From [Flavobacterium] thermophilum (GTDB lineage: Bacteria; Bacillota; Bacilli; Bacillales; Anoxybacillaceae): 64,000 bases of DNA. The notes below the pieces were generated by a model that saw nothing but the letters and a program-made list of their open reading frames with translations, had not been told where the DNA came from and ran no database searches. The stretch covers positions 1,860,001 to 1,924,000 of the forward strand of contig UGGS01000001.1 in assembly GCA_900450595.1 (NCBI GenBank). The letters run 5' to 3'. Position numbers and translations under genes: made by a program. This document shows, one piece after another, positions 33,896-42,538 of the stretch. How positions within the stretch are numbered: the first letter of the stretch is position 1; every line of letters starts with the position of its first letter.

Positions 33896-35323
33896 CTACG
33901 ATCCATCACGGTATTTTTTCAGCCGTTCCTCGAGCTCTTTGCGCGCCTGTTCCACATCAAAGTCGTCATCATCCGGCTGGCTGTAATCCATGTTCAGCCA
34001 GTCGGGGACGATTTCGGTGCGCACGACTTTGCGCACTGTCCGCGTCCCTTTTTCTTTTTCATTCGCCCAGTTTTGGTACGTCTTTGCTTCCTCTTTAGCC
34101 AGCTCCATCGCCTCTTTGACGGTGCGCACCTTTTTGCGCGCCCAATGGCTGGCGATTTTCTCGACATATTTTTTCGATAGTTTCATATTCGTCCGCAGCA
34201 TGACGTAATAAATCAGCACATTGACGACGCCCGGAAGAAGCTGCTGTTGAAACATAATATCTTCGATCAATTGCAAATCGGCGAGCGACGGCTCCGCTCC
34301 CCCGGAAATTTCCTTCAGAAGCTGGCGCGGGGAGATCGTCTCGAGCTGCTTCATCAACGCCTCCTCTTTTGTGCGTGGCTTGATGTGTTCCATCGTCCGG
34401 TAAGCGAGCGGCTGCACCCGTTCGACAAGGCGCGGGGCGGCGCCGCCGTGCTCGAGCTCATACCACTCCCGGGCCGCCCGGCGCAGGGCGTCAATGTCAA
34501 TCTCGTATGCCGGATCGATGACGCCGAGGACAATTTTTTGCATTTCCAGCGGCGGGATGCCGTACAAAAATGCCAACTTTTTGATCGCTTCTTTCACTTT
34601 CGCGGTTACGGCCCGGCGCGGCACCATCTGTTTCGACAAGCCGGCAAAAAACAGCTCAAAATCAAACACGCCGTCATCGAGCGCATACGACGCCTCGTCC
34701 CGCCCCATGTGCACTTTTCCATCCGGCGGCTCGAGCTCGCGCCCGGCCTCTTCATTGAATCCCGCGACGATTTGTTCAGCATGAACGGACGAAAATACGT
34801 CCGAAAACGCGCGCGTCACCCGGGTGAACTTTGTCTCATCCACAGCCGGGCAGGCAAAACAGTCATTCAGCTGGGCAAACATATGACGGCCGACTTGCCG
34901 GTACAAAAAGACGCCGAGCATTTCGTCGCGGAAAAATTGATCCGGCGCCAGCGGCGGGCGCAGCTCATACACAAACTGCTTCGGCTCTTCCGCCTCGGGG
35001 GCGTGGACGTACGTATTAAGCAGCCCGATGCCTTCGAGCTTCAGCCGCTCGCTGTAAATGTCCGGCAGGCCGCACTGCATGAGCGCCATAAGCCGATGGT
35101 GGGTCGCTTCCCGGCCGCCAAGCAGCTCGAGCTCCCCCCAAAGCGTCATATATAAGGCGAGCGCACGATGGCCGATCAGCGGCTGATACAGCATAGTCAA
35201 CACTTTTCGGTCCGCATCGTGCAGCGCAGTGCGGCTTTGCACCATATACCGATCAACGGCCAACAACTCTTTCCAATGGTGTGGCATCGCTCCGACCTTC
35301 CATTCTGCCATATTCGTTTCCAT
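33896..35323 (-). CDS. dnaB: Replication initiation and membrane attachment protein DnaB
   Basis: 475 residues with the Gram-positive DnaB/DnaD architecture: an N-terminal winged-helix region (YMVQSRTALHDADRKVLTMLYQPLIG), a linker, and two DDBH2-type C-terminal parts (LLKEISGGAEPSLADLQLIEDI and the YxxxIxxxW-like YVEKIASHWARK). It takes part in primosome assembly and oriC-membrane attachment. GAGAGGTGG is close to ATG 35323; a second ATG at 35311 is an alternative. It is preceded by the nrdR terminator. Confidence 0.95.
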   Translation of the reverse strand: METNMAEWKVGAMPHHWKELLAVDRYMVQSRTALHDADRKVLTMLYQPLIGHRALALYMTLWGELELLGGREATHHRLMALMQCGLPDIYSERLKLEGIGLLNTYVHAPEAEEPKQFVYELRPPLAPDQFFRDEMLGVFLYRQVGRHMFAQLNDCFACPAVDETKFTRVTRAFSDVFSSVHAEQIVAGFNEEAGRELEPPDGKVHMGRDEASYALDDGVFDFELFFAGLSKQMVPRRAVTAKVKEAIKKLAFLYGIPPLEMQKIVLGVIDPAYEIDIDALRRAAREWYELEHGGAAPRLVERVQPLAYRTMEHIKPRTKEEALMKQLETISPRQLLKEISGGAEPSLADLQLIEDIMFQQQLLPGVVNVLIYYVMLRTNMKLSKKYVEKIASHWARKKVRTVKEAMELAKEEAKTYQNWANEKEKGTRTVRKVVRTEIVPDWLNMDYSQPDDDDFDVEQARKELEERLKKYRDGS

Positions 35324-35356
35324 CCACCTCTCGCCTTCCCGGCCGAAAAATAAGCT

Positions 35357-35397
35357 GAAAAAAGGGCCTGCCGCATTCCCGCCCGAGCCCTTTTACC
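35357..35397 (-). terminator. Terminator after nrdR
   Basis: AAAAGGGC and GCCCTTTT arms separated by a G/C-rich loop, followed by T residues on the minus strand. It overlaps the nrdR stop and may only partly separate nrdR from dnaB. Confidence 0.7.
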
Positions 35398-35854
35398 GTT
35401 GTCCTTTTTTAATCAGCTCTTTTAGCTCTTCGATAAATACGTTGATATCTTTAAACTGCCGATAGACGGAAGCGAAGCGGACATAGGCCACCTCATCGAT
35501 GCGCGACAGCCGCTCCATGACCATTTCGCCGATCGTTTCGCTTTTTACTTCCGATACGCCTTGGCTGCGCAGCTCGCGCTCGATTTCCTGCGTCACTTTT
35601 TCCAATTGCTCAAGCGCCACCGGCCGTTTTTCACACGCTTTGATCAAACCGCGCAAAATTTTTTCCCGGCTGAACTCCTCGCGCGTCCCTTCTTTTTTGA
35701 CGACAATCAGCGGCGGTTCCTCGACCCGCTCAAACGTCGTAAATCGATAGTGGCATTGTTCGCACTCGCGCCGGCGGCGAATCGAGCGGCCTTCTTCGGC
35801 CGGGCGTGAGTCAAGCACGCGCGTGCCTTGGTGATGGCATGACGGACATCGCAT
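35393..35854 (-). CDS. nrdR: Transcriptional repressor NrdR
   Basis: 153 residues starting [13 protein letters not shown]; the frame runs 53 codons further upstream without support. The zinc ribbon uses Cys3, Cys6, Cys31 and Cys34, and the ATP-cone domain (residues 49-139, [23 protein letters not shown]) binds ATP/dATP. NrdR represses ribonucleotide reductase genes when dATP is high. No nrd genes are in the window. Conserved position upstream of dnaB-dnaI. Confidence 0.96.
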   Translation of the reverse strand: MRCPSCHHQGTRVLDSRPAEEGRSIRRRRECEQCHYRFTTFERVEEPPLIVVKKEGTREEFSREKILRGLIKACEKRPVALEQLEKVTQEIERELRSQGVSEVKSETIGEMVMERLSRIDEVAYVRFASVYRQFKDINVFIEELKELIKKGQR

Positions 35855-35921
35855 AACATCCACTCCGTTCCTCTTCTTATCTTCTATCATACCGGAATGG
35901 CAGATGGCAGACAAGCCATAG

Positions 35922-36320
35922 TCAGCTATTGAGGCCAGAACCGATATACGGCAGGCGGCCGTCAAGCTTCCGGTATAACTCAAGGATGACCGCCCGGCTG
36001 CGGCCAAAATCAAACGGCAAGAACTTTGTCTCGGTCGTCACCGAAAAGTCCACCGCCGTTTCAAACGGGCGGACGGAAATGACGGTGGCGACGATAAACA
36101 GCTTGGGGCCGCGCCGCGTTTGGGCGCAAAGCTCGCCGCGCTCTTCGGAAACGGAAAGCAGCTCGGCGTCAGGCAGCGAAGCGAGCAGCTCTTTCACCGC
36201 GTCGATGACAGCGCGGTGGGCCGCTTTGTAGTAATGGCTCCGGAGCTCGGCGTCCTCATGGTTTTCCCGCGTTTCGCAATGGTTCGTCAACGCATACTTC
36301 AACTTTTTCCACATGCTCAT
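35922..36320 (-). CDS. Conserved hypothetical cytosolic protein between nrdR and speD
   Basis: 132 residues from the ATG at 36320 with AGGGAG 8 bases upstream (an in-frame GTG precedes it). Soluble, no signal or membrane segment. It starts [17 protein letters not shown] and has alternating beta strands in the second half ([25 protein letters not shown]). I do not recognise the family. Its neighbours are a dNTP regulator and polyamine synthesis, but nothing links it to either. Confidence 0.75.
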   Translation of the reverse strand: MSMWKKLKYALTNHCETRENHEDAELRSHYYKAAHRAVIDAVKELLASLPDAELLSVSEERGELCAQTRRGPKLFIVATVISVRPFETAVDFSVTTETKFLPFDFGRSRAVILELYRKLDGRLPYIGSGLNS

Positions 36321-36445
36321 AGCCACGTCTCCCTAATCGTTCTTTTTTTCACCATCATACCATGATTTTGGCCGCCATGGCACCGCCGAAAGCGTAAAAA
36401 AAGGAGCGTCCTGTTTACGCTCCTTTTGCTTCCGTTGTTATGGAA

Positions 36446-36820
36446 TTACAGCGCGTGCGCCTTTTTCACTTCAATCGGGCGCATGCCGCGCGGCAGCTCA
36501 ATCGTTTCCCGCGTTTGCGCGCCAAGCTTTTCGGCGATGTAATCCGCGGCGATGGTCGGGTCTAAATGGCCGCATGTATACACATCAATGCTGGCATAGC
36601 CGTGTTCCGGAAACGTATGAATCGTTAAATGGGATTCGGAAATAATGACGACCCCGCTTACGCCTTGCGGAGCGAATTTATGGAACGCGACTTCGCGAAT
36701 TTCCGCTCCCGACTTTAATGCGGCGTCTACAAACGTTTTTTCAATAAAGTCCATATCGTTCAGTTTGTCAAAGTCGCATCCCCAAAGTTCCGAGATAACG
36801 TGACGACCCATCGTATCCAT
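36446..36820 (-). CDS. speD: S-adenosylmethionine decarboxylase proenzyme
   Basis: 124 residues from [15 protein letters not shown] at ATG 36820, with AAGGGGGA 7 bases before it. The self-cleavage site is in [15 protein letters not shown] (Ser becomes the pyruvoyl group), and DVYTCG holds the catalytic Cys. This is the short Firmicute class 1B enzyme that supplies decarboxylated AdoMet for spermidine synthesis. No spermidine synthase is adjacent. A 150-base structured leader precedes the gene. Confidence 0.95.
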   Translation of the reverse strand: MDTMGRHVISELWGCDFDKLNDMDFIEKTFVDAALKSGAEIREVAFHKFAPQGVSGVVIISESHLTIHTFPEHGYASIDVYTCGHLDPTIAADYIAEKLGAQTRETIELPRGMRPIEVKKAHAL

Positions 36821-36970
36821 GCGCAAGTCCCCCTTTTAACCAATTTTCTCAAATAAAAAACAGATTTGTAGGTTGCAAAATGGCATGTATAACTACCACG
36901 GGGGAAAGTTAGTCCTAAGAGGTCCTAACCCTTTAAGTAGTCACATTACCTTTGCCGTTAAGAAGTTCAC
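36821..36970 (-). promoter_or_regulatory. Structured 150-base 5' leader of speD, possible attenuator
   Basis: Between the promoter and speD the minus strand contains GTTAG...CTAAC arms around GACCTCTTAGGA, a C-rich CTTTCCCCCGTGG, and a GTAG...CTAC pair followed by CTGTTTTTTATTT near 36853-36870. The last part resembles a weak terminator upstream of the coding region. I do not recognise a named riboswitch class. Control by AdoMet or polyamines is a guess from the gene. Confidence 0.45.
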
Positions 36971-36977
36971 GAAACAT

Positions 36978-37006
36978 AGTATACTTTGTTTAGGGGGTTT
37001 TTGCAA
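36978..37006 (-). promoter_or_regulatory. Promoter of speD
   Basis: Minus strand TTGCAA (37001-37006) and TATACT (36978-36983) are 17 bases apart, a good sigma-A promoter. The start would be near 36971, giving a long leader. Confidence 0.75.
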
Positions 37007-37035
37007 CAGGCTTTTTTAATTTTTTCGCATGCCAA

Positions 37036-37086
37036 AAGGAAAAAGCGCCCACACCGCCACACGGGCGGATCGGACGCTTTGCGCAT
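37036..37086 (-). terminator. Terminator of gapB
   Basis: Two-part stem on the minus strand, AAAGCGTCC with GGGCGCTTT enclosing CCGCC/GGCGG, followed by TTCC. Confidence 0.7.
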
Positions 37087-37120
37087 CTTTTCACGATTGC
37101 GAGATTGGAAGAAAAACTGC

Positions 37121-38149
37121 TTAAGCGCTCACATGAAGACGCTCATTCATTTTGGCGGCGACAAGGCTGGCCAAGTCGACGACGCGGCACGAATAGCCCC
37201 ACTCGTTGTCGTACCAGGCGAGCACTTTCACTTTCCGGCCGTCAATCACCATTGTCGACAAACCGTCAATGATCGCCGAATGCGGGTTCGTGTTGAAATC
37301 AATCGACACAAGCGGCTCCATCGTGAAATCCAAAATGCCTTTCAGCGGACCATTGGCTGCGCGGAGAAGAGCTTCGTTCACTTCCTCGACCGTCACATCC
37401 CGCTTGACGTCAACGACCAAATCGACAAGCGACACGTTCGGCGTCGGAACGCGCAACGCCATGCCATGAAGCTTTCCTTTTAAATGCGGCAGCACCAGCC
37501 CGAGCGCCTTCGCGGCTCCCGTCGTCGTCGGGATGATCGACTGGGCGCATGAACGGGCGCGGCGCAAATCTTTATGCGGATTGTCGATGTTTTTTTGATC
37601 GTTCGTATAAGCATGAACAGTTGTCATCAGGCCGTTTTCAATTCCGAACGCTTCATCAAGCACTTTCACGACCGGGGCGAGGCAGTTCGTCGTGCACGAA
37701 GCGTTGGAAATGATAAAATGACGGTCAATATCCAACATCTGTTCATTGACGCCGACGACAATCGTCACATCCTCATTTTTGCCCGGAGCGGTTAAAATGA
37801 CGCGTTTCGCCCCAGCATCCAAGTGAAGGCTTGCCTTTTCGCGGGCGTTAAATTTGCCGGTCGCTTCAATCACAATATCAATATCAAGCTCTTTCCACGG
37901 CAATTGTTGCGGATCGCGCGAGTTCAGCAATTTCACCTTTTTGCCGTTGACAAGCAATCCGTCTTCCAAAGCGGCGACATCGCCGTCGAATTTGCCGTGG
38001 TTGGAGTCGTATTTCACCAAATGGGCTAACGTTTCCGGCGGATAGCTGGCATTCACCGCCACAATTTCAAGGTCGGGAGAATTGATGGCTCTCCGGAATA
38101 CCATCCGTCCAATTCGTCCGAATCCGTTAATCGCCACTTTCGCCTTCAT
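37121..38149 (-). CDS. gapB: Glyceraldehyde-3-phosphate dehydrogenase, gluconeogenic GapB type
   Basis: 342 residues. Rossmann motif INGFGRIGRMVFRRA, catalytic Cys in SNASCTTNCLAP, and the Thr/Arg phosphate sites are intact. After the first strand the sequence VNASYPPETLAHLVKYDSNHG differs from glycolytic GapA and fits the NADP-preferring GapB. It works in gluconeogenesis. Position next to speD is conserved in B. subtilis. Two CcpN boxes upstream support gluconeogenic control. AAGGTGA precedes the ATG. Confidence 0.95.
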   Translation of the reverse strand: MKAKVAINGFGRIGRMVFRRAINSPDLEIVAVNASYPPETLAHLVKYDSNHGKFDGDVAALEDGLLVNGKKVKLLNSRDPQQLPWKELDIDIVIEATGKFNAREKASLHLDAGAKRVILTAPGKNEDVTIVVGVNEQMLDIDRHFIISNASCTTNCLAPVVKVLDEAFGIENGLMTTVHAYTNDQKNIDNPHKDLRRARSCAQSIIPTTTGAAKALGLVLPHLKGKLHGMALRVPTPNVSLVDLVVDVKRDVTVEEVNEALLRAANGPLKGILDFTMEPLVSIDFNTNPHSAIIDGLSTMVIDGRKVKVLAWYDNEWGYSCRVVDLASLVAAKMNERLHVSA

Positions 38150-38170
38150 TCACCTTGTTCCCCTCTCATA

Positions 38171-38214
38171 TATGTTATACTATTTATTTTCATCCGCATA
38201 AATAGTATATCATA
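38171..38214. promoter_or_regulatory. Two CcpN operator boxes upstream of gapB
   Basis: TATGTTATACT at 38171-38181 (plus) and TATGATATACT at 38204-38214 (minus) both fit the CcpN consensus TRTGHYATAYW, in opposite orientation. The second contains the TATACT that fits a -10 element for gapB. CcpN represses gapB and pckA in B. subtilis on glycolytic carbon sources, so the same control is likely here. Confidence 0.75.
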
Positions 38215-38256
38215 TTTTTATGAAATGTGGAGAACAAAATCAATAAAACGCAGCAA

Positions 38257-38285
38257 AAAAGACGCCTATTTTCCCAAGGCGTCCC
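38257..38285 (-). terminator. Terminator overlapping the 3' end of coaE
   Basis: GACGCC and GGCGTC arms followed by TTTTTT on the minus strand. The first arm is part of the last coaE codons. Confidence 0.75.
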
Positions 38286-38871
38286 ATTGATGCAAAATGG
38301 CCAGCAACTGCCGGCGTGTCTCTTCGATCGTCCCGTTGTTGTCAATCACCGCATCGGCCCGTTTCACTTTTTCCGCCATCGGCCACTGGGAGCGGATGCG
38401 GGCGAGCGCTTCCTCTTCGGTGAAACCGTTGCGCGCCATGAGCCGGCGGAGCTGAACGTCATCGTCGACGTACACGACAAGCACTTTATCCACCCAATGA
38501 GTCAGCCCGCTTTCAAATAACAGCGGAATATCTAGGACGACGGTCTTCGCTCCGGAGCGGATGTGCGCTTCTTTTTCAGCCAGCATTTTTTTCCGCACCG
38601 CTGGGTGAACGATGGCGTTGAGCACTTTCCGCTGTTGTTCGTCGTTAAAGACGATCGCCCCGAGTTTGGCTCGGTCGATTTCGCCGTCCGCCCGCAAAAT
38701 GCCCGGACCGAATGCAGCGACGATTTGCCGGTACGCCTCCTCCCCCGGGCGGACGACGGCGCGCGCCGCCTCATCCGCATCGATGACCGGAAGGCCGAGC
38801 TCGCGCATCATCGCGCTGACCGTGCTTTTGCCGCTCGCAATTCCACCGGTTAATCCGATCGTGAATGCCAT
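38266..38871 (-). CDS. coaE: Dephospho-CoA kinase
   Basis: 201 residues starting MAFTIGLTGGIASGKSTV, with the Walker A loop GGIASGKST and the DADE motif VIDADEAARAVV. AGGAGGGG lies 7 bases upstream of the ATG at 38871; the longer frame is unsupported. It catalyses the last step of CoA synthesis. In B. subtilis ytaF lies between mutM and coaE; here mutM precedes coaE directly. Confidence 0.96.
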   Translation of the reverse strand: MAFTIGLTGGIASGKSTVSAMMRELGLPVIDADEAARAVVRPGEEAYRQIVAAFGPGILRADGEIDRAKLGAIVFNDEQQRKVLNAIVHPAVRKKMLAEKEAHIRSGAKTVVLDIPLLFESGLTHWVDKVLVVYVDDDVQLRRLMARNGFTEEEALARIRSQWPMAEKVKRADAVIDNNGTIEETRRQLLAILHQWDALGK

Positions 38872-38899
38872 TCGGCACCCCTCCTTTTTTGTCTGCTGC

Positions 38900-39724
38900 C
38901 TAGCGTTGGCAACGCGGGCAATAATGCGTGCCGCGGCCGGCGACAACCATTTTCTCAATCGGGGCGCCGCACCGTTTGCACGGCTCCCCTTTGCGGCCGT
39001 ATACGAACAGGCGATGCTGGAACGTTCCGGCTTCTCCTTGCGTATTCACATACGTGCGCACCGTGCTTCCCCCTTTCATGACCGCCTCGCCGATCGTCGC
39101 CACCATTTCTTCGTGCAACCGTGCAAGTTCTTCATCCGTCAGCGAAGCAGCCGGCCGTCCAGGGAGAATGCCGGCGCGAAACAGCGCTTCGTCGACATAA
39201 ATGTTGCCAAACCCGGACACGACCGTTTGATCAAGCAACAACGCTTTCACCGTCCGCTTTGTTTTCGCCGCTTTTGCGGCCAACATCGCCGGAGAAAACG
39301 CTGGGGACAGCGGTTCCGGCCCTAATTGAGCGAGCGGCGGCCGGCAGTCTGCTTCCTCTTTCGCGTACACGTGCATGGTTCCGAATTTGCGTACATCGCG
39401 ATAACGAAGCTCACTGCCGTCTGTAAAACGAAACACAATGTGCGTATGCGGTTCAAGCGGCTCATCGGACTGGGCGACCGCGTAGCGCCCCTCCATGCGC
39501 AAATGGGAGATGAGCATATCCCGGTCAAGCAAAAATTTCAAAAATTTCCCGCGCCGATCGATGCCGCGCACCGTCTGCCCGGCCAGCCTGGCAGCAAACG
39601 CCGCCGGGTCTTGCGGATGACGAATGATATTCGGCCAAAACACCCGCACCTCTTCAATCGTTTTGCCAGCGACAAGCGGCAACAGCGTGCGGCGGATCGT
39701 TTCCACTTCCGGCAGTTCCGGCAT
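38900..39724 (-). CDS. mutM: Formamidopyrimidine-DNA glycosylase
   Basis: 274 residues starting MPELPEVETIRRTLLP; after Met removal Pro1 is the nucleophile and Glu2 follows. The helix-two-turn-helix (LLLDQTVVSGFGNIYVDEALF) and the C-terminal zinc finger (CKRCGAPIEKMVVAGRGTHYCPRC, four Cys) are complete. It excises 8-oxoguanine and Fapy lesions and cuts the strand. It is very similar to the crystallised G. stearothermophilus enzyme. Its place next to polA fits a base-excision repair unit. Confidence 0.97.
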   Translation of the reverse strand: MPELPEVETIRRTLLPLVAGKTIEEVRVFWPNIIRHPQDPAAFAARLAGQTVRGIDRRGKFLKFLLDRDMLISHLRMEGRYAVAQSDEPLEPHTHIVFRFTDGSELRYRDVRKFGTMHVYAKEEADCRPPLAQLGPEPLSPAFSPAMLAAKAAKTKRTVKALLLDQTVVSGFGNIYVDEALFRAGILPGRPAASLTDEELARLHEEMVATIGEAVMKGGSTVRTYVNTQGEAGTFQHRLFVYGRKGEPCKRCGAPIEKMVVAGRGTHYCPRCQR

Positions 39725-39821
39725 GGCGCCTCCCTCCTTTTCCTGTTCGTGCACCTGTTTTAAAGCAACAGCTCATTGCGCGGCCCCGTGAAAAACCGAG
39801 CAGCTGGCGGGCAGGCCGCTT

Positions 39822-42458
39822 TTATTTGGCGTCGTACCACGTCGGACCGTAATGGTAATCGACTTTCAGCGGCACGCGGAGTGCGACGGCTTGCTCCATC
39901 ACCTCTGGAACGAGGCGGCACAGCCGCTCGATTTCCTCTTTCGGCGCCTCCAAAATGAGTTCGTCATGCACTTGCAGCAACAGGCGCGCCTGCAGCCGTT
40001 CTTCGCGCAGCCTCACGCTTAGATCGATCATCGCTTTTTTAATAATATCAGCGGCGCTCCCTTGAATCGGTGTGTTCATCGCCGTCCGCTCGGCGAAGCT
40101 GCGGACGTTGAAGTTGCGGCTTGTAATATCGGGCAAATAGCGGCGCCGATGCAGCAGCGTCGTCACATACCCTTTTTGTTTCGCTTCTTGCACAATGTTG
40201 TCCATATATTGCTTTACACCTGGAAAACTGGCAAAATATCGCTCAATAAATTCAGCCGCTTCTTTGCGCGTAATGTTCAAGTTTTGCGCCAGACCGTAAT
40301 CACTAATGCCGTACACGATGCCAAAATTGACGGCCTTCGCTTGGCGGCGCATGTTGGCTGTCACGTCTTCTTCGCTCACATGGAAAATGTCCATGGCTGT
40401 TTTCGTATGGATGTCCAACCCGCGCCGGAACGCTTCAATCAAATTGTCATCTTCCGCGATATGGGCGAGGACGCGCAGCTCGATTTGCGAATAGTCGGCC
40501 GCAAAGATGAGCCAGTCCGGCTCCGACGGCACGAACGCCTGGCGGATTTTCCGCCCTTCCTCAAGCCGAATCGGAATGTTTTGCAAATTCGGTTCGACGG
40601 AGCTGAGGCGCCCGGTTTGCGTCAACGCCTGATTGAACATCGTGTGCACTTTGCCCGTCACGGGGTGCACCACTTTCAGCAGCCCTTCAATATACGTTGA
40701 CTGCAGCTTGCCGAGTTGGCGGTAATGCAAAATATGTTCGACGATTTCATGGTGCGGTGCAAGCTTCTCAAGCACATCGGCTGAAGTCGAATAGCCGGTT
40801 TTTGTCTTTTTCAACACCGGGAGCTGCAGCTTGTCAAATAAAACCGTCCCGAGCTGTTTCGGCGAGTTAATGTTGAACTCTTGGCCGGCGAGTTCGTAAA
40901 TGCGCCGCTCGACCGCCTGCAGCTGCTCGGTGAGCTCCGCCCCCATCTGTTCAAGCCGCTTCGTGTCCACTTTCACTCCAGTAAATTCCATATTGGCCAA
41001 AATGCCAGCCAGCGGCTGTTCGAGCTCGACGAGCAGCCGATCTTGTTCGTTGCGGCGCAGTTCGTCCATCAACGGCTCTTCAAGCGCCCAAATGGCCGCC
41101 GCCTTGCGGGCGAGATGCTCGGCAAGCGTCGGTTCATCAGGAACCGTCCGCTTCGCTCCTTTTCCATAGACCGCCTCATCCGACCGCACCGCCTCGTACT
41201 GATGCATTTTCGCCACCGCGGCAACGTCGCCCGCCGCCTGCGCCGGATCGAGCAAGTAAGCGGCCAGCAACAGATCGAACACGACGCCGCGCAGTTCGAT
41301 TCCTTTCCATTTTAACGCGACGGCCGCCCGCTTTGAATCAAACATCGTTTTTTTCTTCGTCTCATCGCCAAGCCAAGCGAGAAATTTCGGATCGGCGAGC
41401 GCCGTCTCCGGGCGCAGGAAAAACCGCCCGCGTTCGTTGGCCAAGGCGATCCCGACAATCGGGGCATGGTGATAGTTGTCGCCCACCACCTCCACGACGA
41501 GGGCCGCTTTGTCGGCGAGCATTTCGTCCGTGACGCTGTCGGCGATCGCAAAATCCATCCCGGCGAGCGGCTTCTCGCCTTCATCCGTTTGGACGGCCAT
41601 CTTGTCGAGAAACGACTGGAATCCAAGCTCCTGAAACAAGGCGACCACTTTTTCCCGGTCTTCTCCTTTGTAGACAATGTCATCGAGCGTCAGCTCAACC
41701 GGGGCGTCGCGGCAAATAGCGGCCAGCTGTTTGCTTAAAAGCGCCAAATCCCGGTATTGGCGCAAATTTTCTTTCAGCTTCTCCCCTTTGATCTCATCGA
41801 TCGATGCCAGTACGTTTTCGACCGTGCCGAATTGCTTGAGCAGCTTGACGGCTGTTTTTTCCCCGATGCCGGGCACGCCAGGGATGTTGTCGGATTTGTC
41901 GCCCATCAATCCTTTCAAGTCGACAATTTGCTCCGGGGTGAGGCCGTATTTTTCCGCGACCGTCTCCGGCGTGTACGACTCGATGTCGGTAATCCCTTTT
42001 TTCGTAATCTCCACCGTCACTTGCGGGGAAGCAAGCTGGGTTAAATCGCGGTCGCCGGAAATGACTTTCACTGCAAACCCTTCCCGCTCAGCCCGCGCCG
42101 CCATCGTTCCGATAATATCGTCCGCTTCGTAATGGTCGAGCTCATAGGCGGGGATGCGGTACGCCTTGAGCAATTCGCGCAGCAGCGGAAACTGTTCCGA
42201 CAGTTCCGGCGGCGTCTGCTGCCGCCCGCCTTTATAGTCTTGGAACGTTTCATGGCGGAACGTCGTTTTCCCGGCGTCAAACGCCACGAGAATGTGGGTC
42301 GGCTGCTCTTCCGCCAAAATTTTGTTTAACATCATCGTAAACCCGTAGACTGCGTTCGTATGAATCCCTTTATCGTTATGCAAAAGCGGCAACGCGAAAA
42401 AGGCGCGGTACGCCACGCTGTTGCCGTCAATTAAGACGAGCTTGTTTTTCAACATCAT
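39822..42458 (-). CDS. polA: DNA polymerase I (Bst type)
   Basis: Up to 878 residues. 5'-3' exonuclease domain (1-290) with intact GDRDLTQL and GLMGDKSDNIPGVPGIGEKTA motifs. The 3'-5' exonuclease-like domain (300-470) lacks the catalytic acidic residues, as in Bst/Bca enzymes, so no proofreading is expected. The family A polymerase domain has motif A ADYSQIELR, motif B RRQAKAVNFGIVYG and motif C LLQVHDELILEAP. Related Geobacillus proteins are 876 residues starting MKKKLVLID; here that position is a TTG at 42452 with a well-placed GAGGAGG, so TTG may be the real start rather than the two ATG before it. Confidence 0.98.
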   Translation of the reverse strand: MMLKNKLVLIDGNSVAYRAFFALPLLHNDKGIHTNAVYGFTMMLNKILAEEQPTHILVAFDAGKTTFRHETFQDYKGGRQQTPPELSEQFPLLRELLKAYRIPAYELDHYEADDIIGTMAARAEREGFAVKVISGDRDLTQLASPQVTVEITKKGITDIESYTPETVAEKYGLTPEQIVDLKGLMGDKSDNIPGVPGIGEKTAVKLLKQFGTVENVLASIDEIKGEKLKENLRQYRDLALLSKQLAAICRDAPVELTLDDIVYKGEDREKVVALFQELGFQSFLDKMAVQTDEGEKPLAGMDFAIADSVTDEMLADKAALVVEVVGDNYHHAPIVGIALANERGRFFLRPETALADPKFLAWLGDETKKKTMFDSKRAAVALKWKGIELRGVVFDLLLAAYLLDPAQAAGDVAAVAKMHQYEAVRSDEAVYGKGAKRTVPDEPTLAEHLARKAAAIWALEEPLMDELRRNEQDRLLVELEQPLAGILANMEFTGVKVDTKRLEQMGAELTEQLQAVERRIYELAGQEFNINSPKQLGTVLFDKLQLPVLKKTKTGYSTSADVLEKLAPHHEIVEHILHYRQLGKLQSTYIEGLLKVVHPVTGKVHTMFNQALTQTGRLSSVEPNLQNIPIRLEEGRKIRQAFVPSEPDWLIFAADYSQIELRVLAHIAEDDNLIEAFRRGLDIHTKTAMDIFHVSEEDVTANMRRQAKAVNFGIVYGISDYGLAQNLNITRKEAAEFIERYFASFPGVKQYMDNIVQEAKQKGYVTTLLHRRRYLPDITSRNFNVRSFAERTAMNTPIQGSAADIIKKAMIDLSVRLREERLQARLLLQVHDELILEAPKEEIERLCRLVPEVMEQAVALRVPLKVDYHYGPTWYDAK

Positions 42459-42507
42459 CCCTCCTCGGACGTTCCTTGTTCTATTGTACCACGCCGGCGG
42501 GCGGCCA

Positions 42508-42538
42508 TAAAAAGAAGCCGGCTACCGCTCCGGCTTCG
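42508..42538 (-). terminator. Terminator at the end of phoR
   Basis: GAAGCCGG and CCGGCTTC form a perfect 8-bp stem followed by TTTTTATGG on the minus strand. The first arm encodes the last phoR codons. Confidence 0.8.

Noticed and set aside
34247..35155. 302-codon frame antisense to dnaB
   Set aside because: The dnaB reading frame is conserved; the antisense frame shows no domain or ribosome binding site.
36843..36960. speD leader as a known SAM riboswitch
   Set aside because: The conserved SAM-I/S-box core sequences are not present; the leader was listed only as a candidate of unknown type.
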